From assembly GCA_031283515.1 (NCBI GenBank), contig JAITBS010000274.1:1-13601 (forward strand): a DNA stretch of 13,601 nt. Reading direction: 5' to 3'. The stretch comes from Planctomycetaceae bacterium (GTDB lineage: Bacteria; Planctomycetota; Planctomycetia; Pirellulales; Thermoguttaceae). The position numbers were made by a program, and so were the translations under genes. The number at the start of each line of letters is the position of its first letter. The first letter of the stretch is position 1. The notes under the pieces were generated by a model. That model worked only from the letters and a program-made list of their open reading frames with translations. It had not been told where the DNA came from and searched no databases. Shown here piece after piece: positions 8,464 to 13,601 of this stretch.

Positions 8464-8565
8464 CCGTTACAGGGACAAGTCGGTGAATATACCGACGCAA
8501 CGTTTCGGCGAAACATTGCCGAACTCTTAAAAAAATCGTCACTTAATAAAACATCAATCAAGTGA
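8464..8565 (+). pseudogene. Possible C-terminal remnant of an unknown gene
   Basis: In one plus-strand frame a protein-like stretch of ~30 codons (for example GEYTDATFRRNIAELLKKSS) ends at TGA 8563-8565. It has no start codon; the frame is continuous with the deacetylase's own stop codon upstream. Codon use resembles the real genes around it. I do not recognise the family. It may be the tail of a gene lost by deletion. Confidence 0.3.
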
Positions 8566-8605
8566 ATGCAAGAAAGATAATGGAAACATTTCGTTGAAAG
8601 ATTAC
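8558..8605 (+). repeat. Dispersed 48-bp repeat, copy 1
   Basis: This 48-base stretch (starting TCAAGTGAATGCAAGAA, ending TTGAAAGATTAC) is the reverse complement of 12309-12356 with 45 of 48 identical bases. Flanking sequences differ, so 48 bp is close to the true unit or shared part. Confidence 0.75.
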
Positions 8606-8666
8606 GCTATTTTGAGTTATGAACTTTTTCACCAATTAACGAATCGTTCCGTAACTATTTTATTAC

Positions 8667-8957
8667 TCAAAATCCCTCAGTAAATTCGGAGTCGAGAACC
8701 ATATCGACATTGCCGTCAAAATGTTTGCGTCTTTTGTCTTCCATGTCAAGATAAATTTTATCTTGCAGGATTTCGCGGATGACAATATTCAATTTGTCTC
8801 TGGTGGAAGAACCATCTTTAATAGAATATCTGTCCGTATCAACCGGCGAACGAGAACCTTTATTCAAAGTAACAAGCCGTTTTTGGATTAAGGCGGAAAG
8901 TTTAAATCGACCGCCAACTTTGGCAATTAATTGTTCGTCTTTAAGTTCTTCAATCAT
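8667..8957 (-). CDS. rpoZ: RNA polymerase omega (RpoZ)-like subunit
   Basis: A 96-residue protein beginning MIEELKDEQLIAKVGGRFKL, with the pattern of the omega/Rpb6 fold: an N-terminal helix, the 'VGGRFKLSALIQKRL' segment (residues 14-28) that aligns with the omega 'NRFELVxLAAxRA' motif, and later helices (DKLNIVIREILQD). Omega helps assemble RNA polymerase and, in some bacteria, contributes to the ppGpp site. Its place directly after gmk supports the call, because gmk-rpoZ is a common pair. The ATG at 8957 was chosen; an in-frame GTG at 9029, overlapping the gmk stop, would add 24 hydrophobic/aromatic residues not expected in omega. The C-terminal tail is acidic. Sequence similarity is weak, so an omega-like protein of planctomycete type is the safest reading. 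Confidence 0.7.
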   Translation of the reverse strand: MIEELKDEQLIAKVGGRFKLSALIQKRLVTLNKGSRSPVDTDRYSIKDGSSTRDKLNIVIREILQDKIYLDMEDKRRKHFDGNVDMVLDSEFTEGF

Positions 8958-9025
8958 TTTAAGTAAATAAATAAAAGGGTGAAACGGATAAACTGGTGAG
9001 AAAAACAAAATGTTATTCGTAATTC

Positions 9026-9601
9026 TCACACTTTTGATTTAATAATATCAATAAACTGTTTTACGGCAATATCTAAATCGTCATTAACAATTCGGTGTTC
9101 AAATTCGCGGGCGTGTTCAAGTTCTTCCAGAGCGGTTGCCAACCGATGTTGCATGGCTTCTTCTGTTTCCGTACCACGACCAAGCAAACGCTCTTTCAAA
9201 ACTTCAATATTTTTCGGTTCAATAAATAGTAAAACAACTTCAGGAAAATGTTTTTTAACTGCGTGAGCTCCTTTGATGTCAATTTCCAAAACAACCCAAT
9301 TTCCAGCAGAAAGTCCTCGTTCCACTGTTTGGCGAAGAGTTCCATACCATGTTCCTTTTCCGAAAACTTCAAAACATTCGAGAAATTCACCCGCGTTTCG
9401 TTTGGCTTCAAATTCTTCCGCACTTAAAAATTGATAGTGAACACCGTCGATTTCTCCGGGTCTTGGTTTGCGGGTTGTTGCAGAAACACTCATTGTCAAC
9501 GGAAGTCCGCTTTCCGCAAATACCCGCCTTAAAAGCGTCCCCTTACCAACTCCCGAAGGTCCGGAAACCACTAATAATTTCGGTTTCATTTTTGGTTCCA
9601 T
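9026..9601 (-). CDS. gmk: Guanylate kinase
   Basis: Gmk transfers phosphate from ATP to GMP, giving GDP for nucleotide synthesis in the cytoplasm. The ~191-residue product has the P-loop SGPSGVGKGTLL (13-24), the GMP-binding segment SATTRKPRPGEIDGVHYQF (40-58), the LEIDIKGA region and the lid-type ERLLGRGTETEEAMQHRL. Length is normal and all motifs are intact. Three starts are close together: GTG 9610, ATG 9601 and ATG 9589. I chose 9601, which has AAGAAG ten bases upstream; 9589 would also give a normal N-terminus. It lies in the middle of the housekeeping cluster, 68 bases before the omega-like gene. Confidence 0.95.
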   Translation of the reverse strand: MEPKMKPKLLVVSGPSGVGKGTLLRRVFAESGLPLTMSVSATTRKPRPGEIDGVHYQFLSAEEFEAKRNAGEFLECFEVFGKGTWYGTLRQTVERGLSAGNWVVLEIDIKGAHAVKKHFPEVVLLFIEPKNIEVLKERLLGRGTETEEAMQHRLATALEELEHAREFEHRIVNDDLDIAVKQFIDIIKSKV

Positions 9602-9761
9602 TTCACTCACGCTTCTTAATCATGATGTTTCAGAAAAATGAAATCATGAATCTTCTCCGCCATAAAATAAATAATATAATAATTTCGGTAACTCTTTCAG
9701 TGAAATTTTTGTAAATTTCAAAAAACATTTTTTGTTCCGCAAAATATGAAACGATCCGAAA
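9602..9761 (-). promoter_or_regulatory. yicC-gmk spacer with a 20-bp palindrome
   Basis: At 160 bases this is the longest gap in the minus-strand cluster. It contains a perfect 8-bp inverted repeat with a 4-base loop (TGAAATTT 9701-9708, AAATTTCA 9713-9720) and an AT-rich run with TATTAT-like boxes (about 9661-9690). An internal promoter or operator for gmk-rpoZ is possible. There is no clear -35 box and no T-run, so neither promoter nor terminator can be asserted. Confidence 0.3.
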
Positions 9762-10703
9762 TTATTCAACATTTTGTACCATTTCTCTGATTCGTTCGAT
9801 TATCGTTTTCATTTCGACAACAATCTTGATAATATCAACATCGTTAGCTTTGGAACCCATTGTATTTGTTTCCCGTAACAATTCCTGTGTTAGAAAATCG
9901 AGTTTTCGCCCGCAACTTTCTTTCAAGAGCATTGCGTCTGTAAATTGAGTGAGGTGTGACCGGAAACGAACCGTTTCTTCGGAAATATCACAACGATCCG
10001 CATACACGGCAATCTCACGGAGTAATTCGGTATTGTTAAGGGTTAATTCATGTTCCGGTAAAACTTTGCTGATACGTTCCAATAATTTTTGTTGATACAA
10101 TGGAGCCACGCGCGGAGCCAATTGTTCAATATTTTGAATCAACTGGTAAAGTGTTGCGATATTAATTTCCAGGTCTTTGTGCATTGAAGCACCTTCCGCC
10201 TGCCGCATGGTTTGAAGAGCATCCAATGCTTCATGAAGAGTTTTCTCAAGGACATTCCAAATTTTTTCGTTCTCTTCATCACAACGATTTACACCTGTTT
10301 CCGTTTCAACAACACCTGGTAAAAAAACCAAACGATCCAAAGACGGCAATGGACGAACTAGTTTAACACCGCAAAACTGCAAAAACCAAGAAAGTTTCTC
10401 GGCACCTCCCAGTTTAGAATTAAGTTCGACCAATTGCTCAAAATAGGACAACAAAACGGGAACCGAAATTTTGTAATCGGAAATCTTTTTTTCCTGCCGA
10501 ATACGAATATTGGCATTAACGGATCCGCGTTCAATCAAATTCCGAATTAACGGTTCGATTCTTGTTTCCAAAGAACCGTAACCATCGGACATTCGGAGTG
10601 ATAATTTGAAATATCGGTTATTAACAGCTTTCAACTCTACGGAAACAACAATCTCTTCCGTTCGGCTAACAGCAATTCCGTAACCTGTCATACTGAAAAG
10701 CAT
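9762..10703 (-). CDS. yicC: YicC-family endoribonuclease-like protein
   Basis: A 313-residue YicC/YloC protein. E. coli YicC has been reported to act as an endoribonuclease affecting small-RNA decay; the role in this phylum is unknown. The N-terminal YicC_N domain opens with MLFSMTGYGIAV and has VELKAVNNRYFKLSLRMS; the centre has RPLPSLDRLVFLPGVVE. The C-terminal DUF1732 domain ends GRKLDFLTQELLRETNTMGS followed by VVEMKTIIERIREMVQNVE. Both halves are intact, and the length is slightly above the usual ~290. The ATG at 10703 gives the family's standard N-terminus; the frame stays open 57 codons upstream only because it shadows the low-complexity secG tail. It starts 40 bases after secG's stop. 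Confidence 0.93.
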   Translation of the reverse strand: MLFSMTGYGIAVSRTEEIVVSVELKAVNNRYFKLSLRMSDGYGSLETRIEPLIRNLIERGSVNANIRIRQEKKISDYKISVPVLLSYFEQLVELNSKLGGAEKLSWFLQFCGVKLVRPLPSLDRLVFLPGVVETETGVNRCDEENEKIWNVLEKTLHEALDALQTMRQAEGASMHKDLEINIATLYQLIQNIEQLAPRVAPLYQQKLLERISKVLPEHELTLNNTELLREIAVYADRCDISEETVRFRSHLTQFTDAMLLKESCGRKLDFLTQELLRETNTMGSKANDVDIIKIVVEMKTIIERIREMVQNVE

Positions 10704-10743
10704 AAACGGTTTTTTATATTTGAACAGTTGCGGCTTTAATTTA

Positions 10744-11166
10744 TTATTCAGGTTTTTTTTCCGATGCCGGTTCCGGTGAAACCGGTATTGGTGTTGAGAC
10801 CGGCGTGTCTGCCGGAGTATCTGTAACTGGTGATGCGTCTGGTGTTGAGGTTGCGGAATCGGTTGTCGGGGCATTCGCCGGAACAGCTGCAGCGGGAATA
10901 TTTTCGCTAAAACTGTTACCGATTCCTTTGTAACCGCTATGTATTAGACTCCAGTAAATAGCGGTGCAAAGTACAATCCATATAATTGCTGTTACAACAG
11001 TAATTTTTGTGAATGTATCACCGGCTTTGGTTCCAAACGCACTTTGTCCTCCCATACCGCCGAAGGCTCCGGCTAAACCTCCTCCTTTTCCTCGCTGAAT
11101 CAGGATCAGGAAGATCATAAAAACCGAAAGTACAATAAGAACAAAAACGTAAACAGTTTGCCACAT
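10744..11166 (-). CDS. secG: Protein-export translocase subunit SecG
   Basis: SecG is the small accessory subunit of the SecYEG channel in the cytoplasmic membrane. The 140-residue product has the expected two-helix hairpin: TM1 ~4-23, a cytoplasmic glycine-rich loop QRGKGGGLAGAFGG followed by QSAFGTKAGDTFTKIT (24-56), and TM2 ~57-74. An unusual extension of about 60 residues (80-140) is rich in Pro, Thr, Ser and Ala and ends in a charged EKKPE. Standard SecG proteins often stop soon after TM2 or carry only short tails. By topology the tail should lie outside the membrane if the N-terminus is also outside. It starts 17 bases after the tpiA stop and is certainly in the same operon. Confidence 0.93.
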   Translation of the reverse strand: MWQTVYVFVLIVLSVFMIFLILIQRGKGGGLAGAFGGMGGQSAFGTKAGDTFTKITVVTAIIWIVLCTAIYWSLIHSGYKGIGNSFSENIPAAAVPANAPTTDSATSTPDASPVTDTPADTPVSTPIPVSPEPASEKKPE

Positions 11167-11183
11167 GGTAGATAAATGAGTGA

Positions 11184-11939
11184 TTAAACGGATTTGATAA
11201 TACCCAAAAACGGATCAACTTTCAAAGCGGCTCCGCCAACCAAAGCACCGTCAACATTGGGTTTAGCAAGAATTTCTTTGGCATTTTTGTCATTAACACT
11301 TCCGCCATATTGAATTCGGACGGTTTCGGCAACATCTTTGTTATAATTTTTTTCAATCATTTTTCGGATGGCGACATGAACATCTTCGGCTTGGTCTGGG
11401 GTAGCGACTTTACCGGTTCCGATAGCCCAAACCGGTTCGTAAGCGATCACGCATTTCCGAAGGTCATCTGCCGAAACACCGGAAAGAGAACCATCGATTT
11501 GTCGTTGAATAACTTGTTCCGTTGTTCCGGTTTCACGTTCTTTGAGCAGTTCACCGACGCAGACAATAGGAATTAGTCCAGCCGCAAGAACTGCGTGTGT
11601 TTTAAGATTGACGAGTTCGCTTGACTCACCGAGAATATGCCGGCGTTCGCTGTGACCTAAAATAACGTATTGACAACCGACATCTTTGAGCATTCCGACG
11701 CTGATTTCACCGGTGAAGGCACCTTCTTTTTCGAAGTAAACATTTTGTACACCGACACCGATATTGGAATTTTTCAGTATTGCGGCAACAGGTTGAACAT
11801 AAATACTGGGTGGACAAACCGCAATATCGAGATTGTTTATTCCGGCAACAGCTTTTTTTAATCCTTCTACCAATTCTATTGAAGCGGCGAGAGTGAGATT
11901 CATTTTCCAGTTTCCGGCAATTAGAAGTCGTCTTGTCAT
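11184..11939 (-). CDS. tpiA: Triose-phosphate isomerase
   Basis: TpiA interconverts dihydroxyacetone phosphate and glyceraldehyde-3-phosphate in glycolysis and gluconeogenesis. The 251-residue TIM barrel is complete: GNWKMN (9-14) with N10 and catalytic K12, LGHSERR with the electrophile H96, AYEPVWAIGTGKVAT with catalytic base E168 and the mobile loop 6, then YGGSVND and GALVGGAALK for phosphate binding. Length is standard. It is the first gene of the minus-strand cluster, and a candidate promoter lies about 80 bases upstream. There is no Shine-Dalgarno sequence before the ATG. Confidence 0.98.
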   Translation of the reverse strand: MTRRLLIAGNWKMNLTLAASIELVEGLKKAVAGINNLDIAVCPPSIYVQPVAAILKNSNIGVGVQNVYFEKEGAFTGEISVGMLKDVGCQYVILGHSERRHILGESSELVNLKTHAVLAAGLIPIVCVGELLKERETGTTEQVIQRQIDGSLSGVSADDLRKCVIAYEPVWAIGTGKVATPDQAEDVHVAIRKMIEKNYNKDVAETVRIQYGGSVNDKNAKEILAKPNVDGALVGGAALKVDPFLGIIKSV

Positions 11940-12015
11940 TTGAGGTTAAGGTTGAGTTAGCGTATGCAATTGAAAGGTTATTTAATCGTCTGGAAGTTCC
12001 AAACAAGAACAACAA

Positions 12016-12028
12016 AAACCAAATTATA
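12016..12028 (-). promoter_or_regulatory. Candidate promoter (-10 box) of the tpiA cluster
   Basis: On the minus strand a perfect TATAAT (12023-12028) is preceded by TGGG, close to an extended -10. The -35 region is poor (TTTTAA at 17 bp spacing). Transcription would start near 12016, giving a ~77-base leader before tpiA. I see no riboswitch or attenuator in that leader. Confidence 0.45.
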
Positions 12029-12119
12029 CCCAATACCTTTCAGAATTAAAGGGGGGAGGAAAAAACCAATAGACCTGTTTTTAGTTGATGGTGGAGAGTG
12101 TCACAAGCGAGTTACTTTG

Positions 12120-12217
12120 GGGAACTTCTAAAAACCCTATATTTTATCTAAAAACCTGTTAATAGTCATTATTTTTCAATAGCGGAGTTTTTAAGAAACA
12201 GTTTTTTAGAAGTTCCC
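12120..12217. mobile_element. ~98-bp MITE-like element related to the adjacent IS
   Basis: The ends are GGGAACTTCTAAAAACC (12120-12136) and its reverse complement with one mismatch (12201-12217). The first 17 bases are identical to the left end of the broken IS at 12357. Just inside each end the TCTAAAAACC-type motif is repeated (12127-12136 and 12147-12156 on the left; a diverged copy, TTTTTAAGAA, on the right), like subterminal transposase-binding sites. The interior is too short to code. A target duplication is not evident. Most likely a non-autonomous derivative mobilised by the same transposase. Confidence 0.6.
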
Positions 12218-12261
12218 TTTACCTTGCTATTATTTAGTTTTTTTGATAAACAAGCGAACAA

Positions 12262-12298
12262 AACCTCATTTTTACCTCATTTTCCTAACAAAACAACC
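12262..12298 (+). repeat. Third copy of the palindromic element's arm
   Basis: This is the same 37-base unit as 384-420, with 34 of 37 identical bases. Internally it contains a near-tandem ACCTCATTTT doublet. No partner arm is nearby, so it may be a half element, perhaps broken by later insertions. It lies 10 bases from the second dispersed repeat. Confidence 0.65.
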
Positions 12299-12308
12299 TC
12301 CGTATATG

Positions 12309-12356
12309 GTAATCTTTCAACGAATTTTTTCCATTATCCTTCTTGCATTCACTTGA
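12309..12356 (-). repeat. Dispersed 48-bp repeat, copy 2
   Basis: Inverted relative to copy 1 at 8558-8605, with three mismatches. Its end abuts the terminal sequence of the IS at 12357 exactly, suggesting the IS inserted at or within this repeat. Confidence 0.75.
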
Positions 12357-13143
12357 GGGAACTTCTAAAAACCTCCCTTGTACACAGTTGAAATTATGTT
12401 ACGCTATTTTTGTTTAGTATTCTGAATTTTTCCTTTTTTATTTTTTTGTTAATTCTATGTCACACTTTCATTCCCATTCCTAACCTTCTTTTTTTGATGT
12501 GGAACATCAACTCGATAAGATTCATGTAATTAACGATTTTCTTGTTCTCAAAACACTTTATAGCCTTTCCGATGAAAATACGGAATTGTTAATTCGGGAT
12601 CGTTTATCATTTCGGGAATTTCTTGGGTTGAGTTTTTCGGACGTTGTTCCCGATGCCCGTACGATTTGACTCTTTGCAGAATTACTCAAAGAACAAGATA
12701 GGGAACGCCATTTCTTTAATTTGTTTCACGAAGAGTTAGCGCGTCATGGTTTGGAATCGAAAGGCGGTTGCAGTATGGACGGCACTTTTGTCGAAGTACC
12801 GAAACGACATAATAGTCGCGACGAAAATGCTCAAATCAAACGCTATTCTATTCCTAAACGTTTTACCTCCGAACCGCATGTTGGTTGCCACAAAGATACG
12901 GATGCTCGTTGGGCGAAAAAGAATGAGGAAAAGCATTTTGGCTACAAAAACCATGTGCTTGCCGATTCGGAAAACAAAACGATTCTTGACTATGAAGTGA
13001 CCGATACTTCTGTTCATGACAGTATTCCTTGTCTGGAGGTTGTGCCTCCCGAACCGGCTTATGAAGGTCAAGAGTTTCATGGTGATGCGGCGTACATTGG
13101 TAGTGAGCACAACCCAATTCAAGAGGACTTAAAAGCAAAAGTA
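12357..13143 (+). mobile_element. Remnant of an IS5-like insertion sequence (left part)
   Basis: The left terminal sequence GGGAACTTCTAAAAACC (12357-12373) is followed by a ~80-base leader and a broken transposase gene. Similarity to transposases ends around 13140, and no matching inverted right end (GGTTTTTAGAAGTTCCC) occurs before the window ends. The element is therefore truncated on the right; the junction near 13143 is estimated from where the protein similarity stops. Confidence 0.65.
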
Positions 13144-13167
13144 TCTACACATTTTTTTTATTTTTAG
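12457..13167 (+). pseudogene. Broken IS5-family DDE transposase
   Basis: One frame from ATG 12457 carries the whole gene but has in-frame stops at 12481-12483 (TAA) and 12667-12669. The second is a TGA where the family has Trp, in VPDARTI-stop-LF. The N-terminal part, LSFREFLGLSFSDVVPDART, and the catalytic core are typical: first Asp in SMDGTFVEVPK (codon 12778), RHNSRDENAQIKRYSIPKR, KDTDARWAKK, FGYKNHVLAD, YEVTDTSVHDS, second Asp in GDAAYIGSE (codon 13084). The sequence then departs from the family after EDLKAKV, so the catalytic Glu and C-terminal domain are missing; the open frame ends at 13167 in unrelated AT-rich sequence. It cannot make an active enzyme. Codon use is like the host genes. 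Confidence 0.85.
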
Positions 13168-13332
13168 GTGTATTTTTTTATGTTACGATTTTTTTTCTTG
13201 TTGTATTGTTTTGAGGTAGAAGAGTTGGTTTTGAGAAGGTGGTCTTGACGGTTTGAGGTGTGCCGAGTCTATTTCTGAACGAAATACTTGGATTGTTACG
13301 TAACTCTAACGACAGTTGAGTTTTTTTCACTC
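13168..13332. other. Non-coding AT-rich stretch between two IS remnants
   Basis: I see no gene here. A weak stem (AACTC/GAGTT) followed by seven T residues near 13303-13328 could act as a poor intrinsic terminator on the plus strand. Confidence 0.35.
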
Positions 13333-13600
13333 TCAGAAGAAGTAAGGTATGAGTTTCTTAATCTGGTCGCGTATCCGTTTGATCTCGTCGAGGTCATAAT
13401 CGCATGATTCAAGGAAATCAAAAATCCGTAACAATACAAATAAACCGGAAAGCAAAATGCCACAAACTATCCGCCTCGCGAGCTATCACGTGAACGATAA
13501 GCGGCTGTAAATTCCATATCCGCAACGCATTCATAATAGATCGAACCATTGTAATGTAACGTTTATTAAGCCGTTTATCACCAAGCTCGACGCCAAAAGA
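13333..13600 (-). pseudogene. Frameshifted remnant of an IS4-type transposase N-terminus
   Basis: Reading the minus strand inward from the window edge, FGVELGDKRLNKRYITMV (about 13597-13544) matches from memory the DNA-binding N-terminal domain (Tnp_DNA_bind, 'ELGDKRLNKR') of IS4-like transposases. The expected continuation ('SIPxACxxxxxTxAAYRF') appears in another frame as SIYYECVADMEFTAAYRS (13544-13491), so there is a frameshift near 13544. A later open stretch ending at TGA 13333-13335 contains LDEIKRIRDQIKKLIPYFF, which I cannot place; it may be the gene's far end after an internal deletion, or another gene. The start of the gene lies beyond the window. Confidence 0.55.
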
Positions 13601-13601
13601 G

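Larger units (their letters stand above)
8422..8666. other. Convergent intergenic gap with repeat and gene remnant
   Basis: About 245 bases between the convergent deacetylase and omega-like genes. In it I see a C-terminal-looking coding remnant (8464-8565), a dispersed repeat (8558-8605) and a loose inverted pair, ATTTTGAGTTAT (8609-8620) and ATTACTCAAAAT (8663-8674), that reaches into the omega-like gene's last codons. No convincing hairpin plus T-run terminator is visible for either gene. Confidence 0.5.

Noticed and set aside
8418..8470. GTAACGG/CCGTTAC inverted pair as terminator for the deacetylase
   Set aside because: Seven-base stem with a loop of nearly 40 bases and no T-run after it.
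8958..9029. GTG start extending the omega-like protein by 24 residues
   Set aside because: The added aromatic, hydrophobic residues do not fit omega; the ATG at 8957 gives a normal N-terminus.
10704..10874. 57-codon N-terminal extension of yicC
   Set aside because: It overlaps the secG tail in another frame, is biased to Gln/His/Arg from the repetitive DNA, and the family's usual N-terminus starts at 10703.
12309..12356. Tiny open frames in both copies of the 48-bp repeat (ending LLAFT/FLAFT)
   Set aside because: Fifteen to 24 codons with no ribosome site; conservation is explained by the repeat itself.
12736..13122. 128-codon minus-strand frame opposite the transposase
   Set aside because: It is antisense shadow of a recognised transposase core and has no independent support.

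Overview
The window looks like chromosome from a low-GC, host-associated-type planctomycete, most likely in or near Pirellulales. This is inferred from content, not from a marker gene. The clues are the cluster tpiA-secG-yicC-gmk-rpoZ, as remembered from planctomycete genomes; a ~1,300-residue exported, membrane-anchored protein of a type remembered from that phylum; a DUF3473-type polysaccharide deacetylase; and start codons mostly without a clear Shine-Dalgarno sequence. Coding regions are moderately AT-rich and intergenic regions very AT-rich.

Left edge (1-842): no intact gene. It holds a decayed fragment resembling a DUF3226 protein, a palindromic ~176-bp repeat element (384-559) and a plausible promoter for dprA. 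Plus-strand block (843-8421): dprA (DNA-processing protein), a DMT/EamA-type permease, a small unknown protein, then after a ~350-bp AT-rich gap the large exported protein and the polysaccharide deacetylase. These last two plausibly act at the cell envelope or on exopolysaccharide, but no direct link between them is shown.

Minus-strand block (8667-11939): one tight housekeeping cluster transcribed from a candidate promoter near 12025. It runs tpiA (glycolysis), secG (protein export), yicC (RNase-type protein), gmk (guanylate kinase) and an RpoZ/omega-like gene. It converges on the deacetylase gene across ~245 bp that hold a repeat and a probable gene remnant.

Right edge (11940-13601): a graveyard of mobile DNA. 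It contains a ~98-bp MITE-like element, a copy of each of two dispersed repeats, the left end and broken transposase of an IS5-like insertion sequence, and a frameshifted remnant that looks like the N-terminus of an IS4-type transposase running off the window. The MITE-like element and the IS share their 17-bp terminal sequence. The two dispersed repeats also occur at ~0.4 kb and ~8.6 kb.

I see no complete new multi-gene system. The least understood items are the large exported protein, the repeat families with their MITE-like arrangement, and the DUF3226-like remnant.
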